A stretch of DNA of 64,000 nucleotides from Chryseobacterium paridis (GCF_016595215.1 NZ_JAENHK010000008.1:124001-188000); one strand, 5' to 3'. Positions 9,691-17,644 are shown, numbered from the stretch's first letter. A program made the numbers and translations. The notes: generated by a model from the letters alone, not told the origin.

Positions 9691-10021
9691 TTTTATATTA
9701 AAAATAATACATCAAATATTAGAAGTTAGAAGGCAGCAATACAATTTATGTCGAAAATATATCAATAGGAGCGGGCTTTAGCCCGCTCTTCTAATATTAT
9801 ACATTCCAATGGCTTTAGCCAAAAGATAATTTTAAATCTCGCAGATTTTGCAGATAACGCAGATTTGATTTTTATGATGAGGTGAAATCTATTTAATTTA
9901 TAAAGTTCATATATCCACATCGAATCCTTGTTCTTTATTTATACAATCAATTGGAATTTAATATTTTATTAAGCTAGGCTAGGTTTTAAATCTTTAATTT
10001 AGATAGATTAAATTTAAATGA
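9691..10021. other. 331-bp intergenic region with a repeat element and AT-rich leader
   Basis: After the MFS stop codon there is the word TAGAAGTTAGAAGGCAG (about 9720-9735), a variant of which recurs near 35920. Then comes the palindromic element at 9757-9866, and then about 150 bp of AT-rich sequence up to the GMC oxidoreductase gene. No other coding sequence was seen. Confidence 0.7.
9757..9866 (+). repeat. REP-like palindromic element, left copy
   Basis: It contains the palindrome GAGCGGGCTTTAGCCCGCTC (9769-9788), a second small palindrome TGGCTTTAGCCA, and a tail of AATCTCGCAGAT-type words. A near-identical copy in reverse orientation lies at 12737-12837, missing 9 bp in the tail. The two copies bracket the GMC oxidoreductase/MFS gene pair. 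The palindrome could also serve as a terminator for the Sus operon. Confidence 0.85.
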
Positions 10022-11551
10022 ATGTACGATATCATTATCATAGGAAGTGGAGCAGGAGGAGCAACAATGGCTTATAGACTGGCAGATAGTGGAAAGAGAA
10101 TTTTAGTTTTAGAAAGAGGAGATTATGTACCTGTTGAAAAAGAGAACTGGGATTCGATAGAAGTTTTTGAGAAAAACAGATATACGACAACAGATTTTTG
10201 GTTGGATAAGCATGGAAAACCATTTCGTCCCGGAATGCATTATAATGTAGGTGGAAATACCAAATTTTATGGAGCTGCTTTATTTCGTTTAAGGGAAGAA
10301 GATTTTAAAGAAATCAAACATTATGGCGGGACTTCACCAGCTTGGCCTATTCAATATGAAGATTTAAAGGATTACTATCTGGAAGCTGAAAAGCTTTTCC
10401 ATGTTCATGGTAAAAGAGGATCTGATCCTACGGAGCCTTTTGATTCAGAACCCTATCCCAATCCACCATTACCCCACGAACCAAGAATTCAGGAAATTGT
10501 GGATGAATTAACCAATTACGGTTGGCATCCTTTTGAATTACCAGTTGGGGTTAACTTTGAACCTCATAAAACAGCAAATGCACCCTACACATTAGATCGG
10601 TTTGATGGTTTTCCAGATGCGGCTGAAAGAAAAGGTGATGCTCATCTTTGTTCGTTGTCAAAAGCTTTAGAGAATCCTAATGTAGAGTTGATGACCAATG
10701 CAAAAGTATTGAAATTGAATACGGATAGCACTGGAAAGAAGATTTCTGAAGTTTTGATAGAACAGAATGGAGAAATAAAAATAGTAACTGCTGATCTGGT
10801 CATACTTTCTGCTGGTGCAATTAATTCTGCCGCTATTTTATTAGAAAGTAAAAATGAACAATTCCCTAATGGCATTGCCAACAGTTCTGATCAGGTAGGA
10901 AGAAATTATATGTTTCATCAGAATACAGCATTGGTTGCGCTTTATACAGAGCCCAATCCTACAAAATTCGGAAAGACATTTGGCGTTAATGATTTTTACC
11001 ATGCCAACAAAGGGTATGAATTTCCATTAGGACATATTCAAATGCTAGGGAAATCTGATGAACATCAGATTAAAGCAGATAGTCCGATTCCGGCACCTGG
11101 TTTTACTTTTGAATTGATGGCTAAACATGCAGTGGATTTTTGGCTGACATCAGAAGACTTGCCGGATCCTGAAAACAGAGTTACTGTGGAAAGTGGACAG
11201 ATCAAAATCACCTATTCTGAAAACAATCAAAAAGGGCATGAGTTATTAAAAGCCGAATTGATCAAAGCTTTAAAAGCGTCAGGGAAATTTGAGAGTTTTT
11301 TATTCAAAGGTTTTTACTTCAGTAAAGGAATGGATGTCGCATCTCCTGCTCATCAGAATGGAACGACGAAAATGGGAACAGATCCTAAAACTTCTGTAGT
11401 TGATATCAACTGTAAAGCACATGATTTAGAAAACCTTTATATTGTAGATGGTGGTTTTTTTGTTTCCAGTGGAGCAGTAAATCCGGCTCTTACTATTATT
11501 GCGATGGCCTTGCGTGTTGGAGATTATATTAAAAACCAGATTCTTCGGTAA
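10022..11551 (+). CDS. GMC-family FAD-dependent oxidoreductase
   Basis: 509 residues. The FAD-binding motif GSGAGG lies at residues 8-13 with the downstream acidic cap VLERGD. The C-terminal GMC domain shows HQNGTTKMGTDP (His444) and GAVNPALTIIAMALR. Family members oxidise alcohol groups of sugars, choline or related compounds. No signal peptide or Tat motif is visible, so it is probably cytoplasmic. The stop overlaps the next start by one base (TAATG), suggesting translational coupling with an MFS carrier and therefore a transport-plus-oxidation pair. Substrate is unknown; a sugar is plausible given the adjacent Sus locus. Confidence 0.88.
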   Translation: MYDIIIIGSGAGGATMAYRLADSGKRILVLERGDYVPVEKENWDSIEVFEKNRYTTTDFWLDKHGKPFRPGMHYNVGGNTKFYGAALFRLREEDFKEIKHYGGTSPAWPIQYEDLKDYYLEAEKLFHVHGKRGSDPTEPFDSEPYPNPPLPHEPRIQEIVDELTNYGWHPFELPVGVNFEPHKTANAPYTLDRFDGFPDAAERKGDAHLCSLSKALENPNVELMTNAKVLKLNTDSTGKKISEVLIEQNGEIKIVTADLVILSAGAINSAAILLESKNEQFPNGIANSSDQVGRNYMFHQNTALVALYTEPNPTKFGKTFGVNDFYHANKGYEFPLGHIQMLGKSDEHQIKADSPIPAPGFTFELMAKHAVDFWLTSEDLPDPENRVTVESGQIKITYSENNQKGHELLKAELIKALKASGKFESFLFKGFYFSKGMDVASPAHQNGTTKMGTDPKTSVVDINCKAHDLENLYIVDGGFFVSSGAVNPALTIIAMALRVGDYIKNQILR

Positions 11552-12717
11552 TGAATTCTAAAACAGTTACCATTGTTGTTGTCTATTTATTGGCTTTTTT
11601 AACAGGAGTTAATTTTGTAGTATTTCCGGCATTGGGAACTGCTTTTACAGATCAATCCTTATTTGGATTAACTTCATCACAGTTTGGAAATCTCTTTATA
11701 CCCCAGGTGATCTGTATTATTATTTCTTGCCTGGGAGCTCCATTTTTAGTTAATAAAATAGGACCAAAGATCGTTTTGATCTGTGGACTGCTATTGATGA
11801 TTATATCAACAGGGAGTTTGTGGATACTTCATTATTTTATGAATGAAAAATCTATATTATTTCCTGTGCTAATGATTTTAGTGGCGTTTACAGGAACAGG
11901 TTTTGGGCTTTCTATCACCACTTTAAACCCTTTAGCAGCCAGTCTATTTGAAGATAAAAGATCCTCTGCCATTTTAATCTTACAATTTCTGGTCGGATTA
12001 GGGACTTCTACTTCTCCTTTAATGATGAACTTTATTGGTGATGTCAACAATTGGATGTATGTTCCCGGCAGTATATTTATTGTTGTAGCGATTGCCTTTG
12101 TTGCTTTTTTATTTTTAAAATTAGAAAAAGGAACATTTTTCGAACTTCCTGGACATTTTAAAATCCCAACAAAATTATGGTTTTTCTTTATCACGATTAT
12201 TTTATATGGCTTTATAGAAGGTACTTTTGGGAGCTTTGGGGGAATTATACTTAAAACTCAAGGTTTAGATAATAGCAAAGCCAGCCTTGGACTTTCCTTA
12301 TTTTGGGGAGGTATTGCTTTGAACAGATTGTTATTTGGGATTTTTTCAAAAAAATTCAATTTATCATATATTTTTCTAACCGCTCCTTTATGTGTAGCAG
12401 GGCTAATTTTCATAATGTTAATAGACCATAATGTGAAGATTCTTTTGTTATTGATGTTCTTCATTGGTTTTTTTATGGGAAGCATTTTTCCCGGATCTAT
12501 TGGTTGGGGCACTGTGGAGTTTCCAATGCTCTCCGTATTAGTTTCTGGATTTTTGATGGCCGCGAATCAAATCGGAACGGGTATCGTAACGAATGTTTTA
12601 GGTAACTTTTCAAATGATACTTCTCTCATCTTGAAATTTCTCACCTTTTTTATGCTCATCATCTGTGTTTTGCTCTTTTATCTTAAAAGAAATTCTAAAA
12701 TTAAAGAAGCCTTTTAA
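11551..12717 (+). CDS. MFS transporter coupled to the GMC oxidoreductase
   Basis: 388 residues with about 12 transmembrane helices and short loops, consistent with a compact MFS permease. Its start codon overlaps the stop of the upstream oxidoreductase gene (TAATG at 11549-11553). It is not close in sequence to the Sus-operon transporter at 8308-9690 and lacks the GRRKPY loop. Substrate cannot be told; it probably imports the oxidoreductase's substrate or exports its product. Confidence 0.8.
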   Translation: MNSKTVTIVVVYLLAFLTGVNFVVFPALGTAFTDQSLFGLTSSQFGNLFIPQVICIIISCLGAPFLVNKIGPKIVLICGLLLMIISTGSLWILHYFMNEKSILFPVLMILVAFTGTGFGLSITTLNPLAASLFEDKRSSAILILQFLVGLGTSTSPLMMNFIGDVNNWMYVPGSIFIVVAIAFVAFLFLKLEKGTFFELPGHFKIPTKLWFFFITIILYGFIEGTFGSFGGIILKTQGLDNSKASLGLSLFWGGIALNRLLFGIFSKKFNLSYIFLTAPLCVAGLIFIMLIDHNVKILLLLMFFIGFFMGSIFPGSIGWGTVEFPMLSVLVSGFLMAANQIGTGIVTNVLGNFSNDTSLILKFLTFFMLIICVLLFYLKRNSKIKEAF

Positions 12718-12736
12718 TAACCAATTTGAAATTTAG

Positions 12737-12837
12737 AAATCTGCGTTATCTGCGAGATTTAAAATTATGTTTCGGCTAAAACCATTTGAATATATAATAT
12801 GAGAAAAGCGGGCTAAAGCCCGCTCCTATTGATATTT
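12737..12837 (-). repeat. REP-like palindromic element, right (inverted) copy
   Basis: Read on the minus strand it aligns with 9757-9866 over nearly its whole length: ATATCAATAGGAGCGGGC, then TTTAGCCCGC, then TAATTTTAAATCTCGCAGAT, with one 9-bp deletion and scattered substitutions. The strong stem also lies between convergent genes and may terminate the MFS transcript and the azoreductase transcript. Confidence 0.85.
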
Positions 12838-12853
12838 TAATGAATAATTGTAA

Positions 12854-13450
12854 TTAAACTAATTCTTCAATTTCTGCAATCACTTTCGATAAATTTTCTT
12901 CTTTCAACTGTGGAACCATCATTCCCTGAGATTGGAAAACTTCTATATCCGTAATCCCGATGAAACCAAATAGAGTTCGTAAATAATGCTCCATGTTTTC
13001 AATAAGTCCATTTTCATATACTCCTCCTATTGCAAAATTCAAGTACAATTTTTTGTTTTGCAGAAGACCCTTTGCAGTTCCATCAGCATAAGAGAACGAT
13101 TTTCCGGCTACTGCAATGCTATCAATCCATGATTTTAATGTGGATGGGAAAGTGAAATTATAAAAAGGAACACCAATCACGATAATATCAGCTTCCTGAA
13201 TTTGTCTTAATGATTCTTCTGAATATTTTGCTGCCTCCTTCTGTTCTTCGTTTTTTTCTTCATCCGGAACTCTGGAAGCACTGAAATGATGACCTTCCAA
13301 ATGTGGGATCGGATTTGAGGCCAGATCACGTACAATAACTTTACTTTGAGGATCTTTTTCTAATAACTGATTGATAACAGCCTGGGAAAGCTGATTGCTT
13401 ACAGATTGCTCTCCGCTTATACTTGTTTTGATATTTAAAATGTTTGCCAT
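12854..13450 (-). CDS. azoR: FMN-dependent NADH-azoreductase / quinone reductase
   Basis: 198 residues from the ATG at 13450. An upstream ATG would put the start inside the promoter region, and MANILNIKTSISGEQS is the usual AzoR opening. Flavodoxin-like fold features are SGEQSVSNQLSQ at the phosphate-binding loop, the IVIGVPFYNFTFPSTLKSWID motif region, and GGVYENG near the end of the sheet. Such enzymes reduce quinones, azo dyes and nitro compounds with NADH. It is divergent from an HxlR regulator, the usual arrangement for a redox-inducible pair. Confidence 0.92.
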   Translation of the reverse strand: MANILNIKTSISGEQSVSNQLSQAVINQLLEKDPQSKVIVRDLASNPIPHLEGHHFSASRVPDEEKNEEQKEAAKYSEESLRQIQEADIIVIGVPFYNFTFPSTLKSWIDSIAVAGKSFSYADGTAKGLLQNKKLYLNFAIGGVYENGLIENMEHYLRTLFGFIGITDIEVFQSQGMMVPQLKEENLSKVIAEIEELV

Positions 13451-13480
13451 TTTGTGTAAATTTTTTGTTTTTATTAATGA

Positions 13481-13488
13481 CAAAATTA
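13481..13488 (-). promoter_or_regulatory. Predicted -7 box of azoR
   Basis: On the minus strand the sequence reads TAATTTTG, an exact match to the Bacteroidota -7 consensus TAnnTTTG, 31 nt before the chosen azoR start. A TTG lies 15 nt further upstream, slightly closer than usual. Confidence 0.5.
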
Positions 13489-13497
13489 TTGTAAATT

Positions 13498-13511
13498 TAC
13501 TTTCAAAAGTA
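13498..13511. promoter_or_regulatory. Candidate HxlR operator in the azoR-hxlR intergenic region
   Basis: A perfect dyad TACTTT-CA-AAAGTA lies between the divergent azoR and HxlR genes, and an extra GAAAGT half site follows at about 13528-13533. HxlR-type regulators bind short AT-rich dyads of this kind in the promoter they share with a reductase gene. The assignment is inferred from position and symmetry. Confidence 0.5.
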
Positions 13512-13539
13512 TAGTAGTTACCTAAAGGAAAGTGAAATA

Positions 13540-13935
13540 ATGGAAAAGCAACATAATCATAAAGATTGTATGCAGGCTCTCAGACCTGTGCAAGATACAT
13601 TAGATGTAATCAACGGGAAATGGAAATTACAAATCATCATTTCTTTGAATGCCGGGAATAAGCGTTTCACAGAGATTGAACGGAGCATTCCCAAGCTTAC
13701 CTCAAAAGTTTTAGCCAAAGAATTAAAAGAATTAGAACAGAATGGTTTGCTTGAAAGAGTGGTGAAAGATACTTACCCTGTTTCTATTGAATACTTACCG
13801 ACAGAATATACAAAAACACTGCACCCTGTGGTAGAATCATTGGGAAATTGGGGTAAAAATCATCGCCAGCATATTTTTGGAGCAACAGTTGAAAAGGATA
13901 AGGGGACTGATTGTAATGGCGAAAAGGCAAAATAG
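13540..13935 (+). CDS. HxlR-family winged-helix transcriptional regulator
   Basis: 131 residues. HxlR (DUF24) signature: Cys10 near the N-terminus (KDCMQALRPVQDTLDVINGKW), the winged-helix core ISLNAGNKRFTEIERSIPKLTSKVLAKEL, and the wing YPVSIEYLPTEYTKTL. A conserved N-terminal Cys is the redox or electrophile sensor in several characterised members. It faces azoR across a dyad, so it is the likely regulator of that gene. The C-terminal tail after residue 115 is variable, and the reading frame runs into the repeat-rich spacer, so the last residues may be repeat-derived. Confidence 0.88.
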   Translation: MEKQHNHKDCMQALRPVQDTLDVINGKWKLQIIISLNAGNKRFTEIERSIPKLTSKVLAKELKELEQNGLLERVVKDTYPVSIEYLPTEYTKTLHPVVESLGNWGKNHRQHIFGATVEKDKGTDCNGEKAK

Positions 13936-14035
13936 CTGAAGGGCGAAAAGGCGGAAGCGTGAAATCGTTAAATTGTTAAATCGTAAAACTGTGAAATTGT
14001 TAAATCGTAAGAAGTATTAGTTGTAAAAGGAACTC

Positions 14036-14104
14036 TTGTCATTCCGTAAGAATCTCAACATCATAAAGATTACAAAAATGGCTTAGATTCCTACGGAATG
14101 ACAA
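14036..14104. repeat. 20-bp inverted repeat (TGTCATTCCG-type palindromic element)
   Basis: Arms 14036-14055 (TTGTCATTCCGTAAGAATCT) and 14085-14104 (AGATTCCTACGGAATGACAA) match as reverse complements at 19 of 20 positions, with a 29-nt spacer. A degenerate relative appears at 42610-42775. Confidence 0.85.
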
Positions 14105-14368
14105 AAGCGTGATAAGCTTTTTATAAAATAGTTTCCATTACAATCAGGGTTGATAGTCTTATAGTATAGATAATGACATTGACAATAGAAATAGATTCGA
14201 GGATCTACAATCTAAAATACCTTACAATAATCAAAGCAAAAGAGTAAAAGTCGTTCATCGATAAAAATAGCGATTTTGCAGTTCCGCAATTTTGCGATTT
14301 CGCCTTTCAACGATTTCGCCTTTTTTCCTTTCTTATCCTACATCAACATCCAACCAATCTACACTCCC

Positions 14369-14376
14369 TACATTTG
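14369..14376 (+). promoter_or_regulatory. Predicted -7 box of the pirin gene
   Basis: TACATTTG is an exact match to TAnnTTTG and lies 18 nt before the pirin start codon. No clear TTG is seen at the -33 position. Confidence 0.5.
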
Positions 14377-14394
14377 TACTATAATTAATCAGAG

Positions 14395-15123
14395 ATGAAA
14401 ACAGTATATCATAAATCAGATTCAAGAGGCCATGCTAACCATGGTTGGTTAAACAGTTACCATACTTTCAGTTTTGCAAACTACCAAAATCCTGAAAGAA
14501 CAAACTTCGGAGTTTTAAGAGTGTTGAATGACGATACCGTATCTCAGGGAATGGGATTCGGAGCACATCCACACAGAGATATGGAGATTATTTCCATTCC
14601 TTTAGAAGGAGATCTGGAACATAAAGATTCAATGGGTACAACAGCAGTTATCAAAAAAGGAGAAATTCAGGTAATGAGTGCTGGTACGGGTGTTCAACAC
14701 AGTGAGTATAATAAAAATAAAGATGAGGAAGTAAAATTCTTACAGATCTGGGTGTTTCCAAGAGAGCTTAATGTGGAACCTCGTTATGATCAGAAAAGTA
14801 TTAAAGAAGGAGAAAAAGTTAATGGATTTCAACAGATCCTTTCCCCTAACAAAAACGATGATGGAGTTTGGATTCATCAGGACGCATGGTTTAACCTGGC
14901 TAATTTTACAAAAGGAAACGGTAAAAACTATGTCTTTAACAAAAAAGGAAATGGAGTGTATGCTTTTGTATTAAAAGGGAGTGCGAAGGTAGGAGATAGA
15001 GTGCTAAATGAGAGAGATGGATTAGGAATTTGGGATACCCAGAGCTTTAATATTGAAGCGATCGAAGACACAGAAATATTATTGATGGAAGTACCTATGG
15101 AATTGCCATCATATTTGAAATAA
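14395..15123 (+). CDS. Pirin-family bicupin protein
   Basis: 242 residues, the normal size for bacterial pirins of the YhhW type. The metal site is complete: His58 and His60 (GAHPHRDMEII), His102 and Glu104 (TGVQHSEYN). The opening HKSDSRGHANHGWLNSYHTF is characteristic. Family members show quercetinase activity in vitro and are often redox-linked. A flavin reductase follows 36 nt downstream, in line with an oxidative or aromatic-compound stress function. The physiological substrate is unknown. Confidence 0.93.
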   Translation: MKTVYHKSDSRGHANHGWLNSYHTFSFANYQNPERTNFGVLRVLNDDTVSQGMGFGAHPHRDMEIISIPLEGDLEHKDSMGTTAVIKKGEIQVMSAGTGVQHSEYNKNKDEEVKFLQIWVFPRELNVEPRYDQKSIKEGEKVNGFQQILSPNKNDDGVWIHQDAWFNLANFTKGNGKNYVFNKKGNGVYAFVLKGSAKVGDRVLNERDGLGIWDTQSFNIEAIEDTEILLMEVPMELPSYLK

Positions 15124-15159
15124 AAATTAAATTTGTAGACATTAAAAAAATTAAACAGA

Positions 15160-15714
15160 ATGAAAGTTTTAGCAATAGCAGGAAGTAATTCCGAAGTATC
15201 AATGAATAAGCATTTGGTATCTTATGCAGCTTCTATATTTGGAGAGAAAGCAGAAGTAGAAGTAATAGATTTAAATCCTTTTGAAATGCCAATTTATAAG
15301 CATGAAAGAGAATTAGCTAATGGAGTACCTCAAGAGGCTAAGGATTTTGCTGCAAAGATCGATGGTGCCAATTTACTTTTGGTTTCTTTAGCTGAGCATA
15401 ATGGAACATACTCCACTGCCTTTAAAAATGTATTCGATTGGGTTTCGAGAATTAAAGACAGAACAGTATGGAATGAAGTGCCGATGCTTTTAATGTCTAC
15501 ATCACCTGGTGGCAGAGGAGGAGCTGGAGTTTTGGAAGCTGCAGGTAAACGTTTTCCTTTCCACGGTGGAAATGTGGTAGAAACTTTTTCGCTTCCTTTC
15601 TTCAATGATAACTTTGATAAAGCGGCTGGGAAAATCTCTAACGAAGAAAAAGACAAGGAGTTAAGAGAAAAATTAATTAAGATTTCTGCTATTGAAACAA
15701 TCTTGGAAAAATAG
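15160..15714 (+). CDS. NADPH-dependent FMN reductase-like oxidoreductase
   Basis: 184 residues with a flavodoxin-like fold. AIAGSNSEVSMNKHL is the FMN phosphate loop, LVSLAEHNGTYSTAFKNVFDWVSR the middle motif, and MSTSPGGRGGAGVLEAA the typical later loop of this family. It is probably a soluble quinone or flavin reductase. It follows the pirin gene and shares its likely transcript. Confidence 0.88.
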   Translation: MKVLAIAGSNSEVSMNKHLVSYAASIFGEKAEVEVIDLNPFEMPIYKHERELANGVPQEAKDFAAKIDGANLLLVSLAEHNGTYSTAFKNVFDWVSRIKDRTVWNEVPMLLMSTSPGGRGGAGVLEAAGKRFPFHGGNVVETFSLPFFNDNFDKAAGKISNEEKDKELREKLIKISAIETILEK

Positions 15715-15717
15715 AAT

Positions 15718-15747
15718 TTGAAGTTTAATTTAAAATTACTATTTTTG
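15718..15747 (+). promoter_or_regulatory. Predicted promoter of the purM leader module
   Basis: TTG (15718-15720), a 19-nt spacer and TATTTTTG (15740-15747) fit the Bacteroidota consensus TTG-N(17-23)-TAnnTTTG exactly. It starts 4 nt after the FMN reductase stop codon. Confidence 0.65.
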
Positions 15748-15762
15748 CAAAAAGAAAAAGAG

Positions 15763-15837
15763 ATGAAAATTCAGTCCACTTTCAAAGAATGTTTTTCCAT
15801 AAAAGGGAAAACTGTGGGCTCTAAAATTCTCAGATAA
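15763..15837 (+). CDS. Putative 24-residue leader ORF upstream of purM
   Basis: A micro-ORF, ATG to TAA, encodes MKIQSTFKECFSIKGKTVGS plus KILR. It begins about 15 nt after a consensus promoter and ends 7 nt before a strong terminator hairpin. A second small stem (about 15791-15810) lies inside the ORF. This could be a leader peptide for attenuation of purM, or the whole unit could be a small non-coding RNA. There is no direct evidence of translation. Confidence 0.35.
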   Translation: MKIQSTFKECFSIKGKTVGSKILR

Positions 15838-15844
15838 AATACTG

Positions 15845-15876
15845 GCCGATAATCTACTAAGATTGTCGGCTTTTTA
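15845..15876 (+). terminator. Intrinsic terminator ahead of purM
   Basis: An 11-bp stem, GCCGATAATCT (15845-15855) with AGATTGTCGGC (15860-15870), contains one G-T pair and is followed by TTTTTATTTT. It lies 114 nt upstream of purM. Confidence 0.8.
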
Positions 15877-15989
15877 TTTTCTAAGTTTTGAATAAAATTA
15901 ATATAAAAAGATAAGATCCATCAGATGTAAGATATTAGATTTACAATAGTCTGCAATCTGAAATCTCGCATCTAAAATCTAAATACAAC

Positions 15990-16982
15990 ATGAGCAACAC
16001 TTACAAATCTGCAGGAGTAGACAAAGAAGAAGGATACAAAACCGTTGATAAGATCAAAAAAGCGGTTGGTGAAACCCACAATTCCAATGTATTGAATCAT
16101 TTGGGGAGTTTTGGTGCTTTCTATGAGATCGGTGGTTATAAAAACCCTGTATTGGTTTCAGGAACGGATGGGGTAGGAACAAAGCTTAAAGTAGCTTTGG
16201 ATTCTAAGAGGTATGACTCTATCGGAGTAGATTGTTTTGCAATGTGTGCTAATGATATTCTTTGCCACGGTGCGAAGCCATTATTCTTCTTAGATTATTT
16301 GGCTTGTGGTAAATTGGATTCTGAAATTGCTGCAGAAATCGTTTTAGGAATGGTAGCAGCTTGTAAAGACAATAACTGTGCACTAATTGGTGGTGAAACT
16401 GCTGAAATGCCAGGAATGTACCAACCGGGAGACTATGACGTTGCCGGATTCTGTGTGGGAATTGTTGAAAAAGACCAGATTATTGATGGTTCTAAAATAA
16501 AAACGGGAGATAAAATTATTGCATTACCAAGTTCAGGATTCCATTCAAACGGGTTTTCATTGGTAAGAAAAGTATTCCCGGATTTTGAAGAAGAATTTGA
16601 AGGAAAACCTTTATTCGAAACACTTTTGGTTCCGACAAGGTTATATTACAAAGATGTTCATAAAGTAATTGAGGAAGTTAAAGTTTCAGGAATTGCTCAC
16701 ATTACAGGAGGTGGTTTATACGAGAATATTCCAAGAATTATCGGTGATGGTTTATGTGCGTCTATCGATGCTTCAAAAATAAAGATTCCTAGCATTATGC
16801 TTGAATTGGAAAAAAGAGGTGGAGTAGCTCGCGAGGAAATGTTCGGAACTTTCAATATGGGAGTAGGAATGATCGTTGTAGTAGACCCTCAGCATGCTGA
16901 AAAAGTATTGCACCTTCTGGATGACGCTTATGAAATTGGTGAAATCACTGAAGGAAGCGAGAAAATTAATTTAGCAATATAA
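15990..16982 (+). CDS. purM: Phosphoribosylformylglycinamidine cyclo-ligase (AIR synthetase)
   Basis: 330 residues. PurM motifs: SGTDGVGTKLKVA, ANDILCHGAKPLFFLDY, GGETAEMPGMY and ALPSSGFHSNGFSLVR. It makes AIR from FGAM with ATP, step 5 of purine synthesis, in the cytosol. It opens a cluster of purine genes (purN, purH, purD, then guaA). A promoter/terminator module lies upstream. The 5' spacer nearest the gene is made of AGATTT/AGATGT words, not of an evident riboswitch. Confidence 0.97.
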   Translation: MSNTYKSAGVDKEEGYKTVDKIKKAVGETHNSNVLNHLGSFGAFYEIGGYKNPVLVSGTDGVGTKLKVALDSKRYDSIGVDCFAMCANDILCHGAKPLFFLDYLACGKLDSEIAAEIVLGMVAACKDNNCALIGGETAEMPGMYQPGDYDVAGFCVGIVEKDQIIDGSKIKTGDKIIALPSSGFHSNGFSLVRKVFPDFEEEFEGKPLFETLLVPTRLYYKDVHKVIEEVKVSGIAHITGGGLYENIPRIIGDGLCASIDASKIKIPSIMLELEKRGGVAREEMFGTFNMGVGMIVVVDPQHAEKVLHLLDDAYEIGEITEGSEKINLAI

Positions 16983-16990
16983 CAATCGAT

Positions 16991-17045
16991 CAATGTACCA
17001 GTGTACCAATTGAATTCATTGTTATATTGTTAGACTGATACATTG
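16991..17045. repeat. Inverted repeat in the purM-purN spacer
   Basis: Arms CAATGTACCAGT (16991-17002) and ACTGATACATTG (17034-17045) are reverse complements with one mismatch. The hairpin has no U-tract on the plus strand, so it is more likely a dispersed intergenic repeat or a processing site than a terminator. Confidence 0.6.
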
Positions 17046-17058
17046 TTACATTAATAGT

Positions 17059-17622
17059 ATGAAAAACATCGTTGTACTCGTTTCAGGTTCCGGAACCAAT
17101 CTCCAGAGAATTTTAGATACGATTGATAATGGAGAAATCCAAAATGCAAAAGTATCCCTGATTGTTGCAGACAGAGAATGCTACGGACTGGAAAGAGCAA
17201 AAAATCATCATATAGAAAACGTACTGATTCCAAGAGGAAAAAACTTCAGCAGCGAATTGAGTAAAGTAATTCCTGAAAATACAGATCTTATTGTATTAGC
17301 AGGATTCTTATCTATTCTGAAGCCTGAATTTTGTGAAAACTGGAATGGGAAAATAATTAATATACATCCTGCATTGCTTCCTAAATATGGAGGAAAAGGA
17401 ATGTGGGGAATGAACGTTCACAATGCAATTATTGAAGCTAAAGAAAAAGAAAGCGGTGCAACGGTACATTTTGTAACTCCAGGAATTGATGAAGGGCAGG
17501 CGATTCTTCAGAAATCATTTGAAGTTACGGAGAACGATACACCGGAAACATTAGCTCAAAAAGTACATTTGGTCGAATATGAAATTTTTCCAATAGCAAT
17601 TAATAAGGTATTAGGAAATTAA
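17059..17622 (+). CDS. purN: Phosphoribosylglycinamide formyltransferase (GAR transformylase)
   Basis: 187 residues. PurN motifs: VVLVSGSGTNLQRI at the phosphate loop, LAGFLSILKPEFC, the catalytic NIHPALLPKYGGKGMWG region, and VTPGIDEGQAIL. It transfers the formyl group of 10-formyl-THF to GAR, step 3 of purine synthesis. It sits between purM and an alpha/beta-hydrolase lipoprotein and probably shares the purM transcript. Confidence 0.96.
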   Translation: MKNIVVLVSGSGTNLQRILDTIDNGEIQNAKVSLIVADRECYGLERAKNHHIENVLIPRGKNFSSELSKVIPENTDLIVLAGFLSILKPEFCENWNGKIINIHPALLPKYGGKGMWGMNVHNAIIEAKEKESGATVHFVTPGIDEGQAILQKSFEVTENDTPETLAQKVHLVEYEIFPIAINKVLGN

Positions 17623-17644
17623 CTATCAATAAAAACCAACAACA

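Larger units (their letters stand above)
13936..14394. other. 459-bp repeat-rich intergenic region
   Basis: The left side is built from short words such as GTGAAATCGTTAAATTGTTA. The right side has reverse-complement-like words (GCAATTTTGCGATTTCGCC at about 14287-14305). In the middle lies a 20-bp inverted repeat (14036-14104). No ORF with coding character was seen. Confidence 0.7.

Noticed and set aside
9757-12837. The GMC/MFS cassette as a composite transposon
   Set aside because: The flanking repeats are about 100 bp, with no transposase and no visible target-site duplication. They are better described as REP-like elements.
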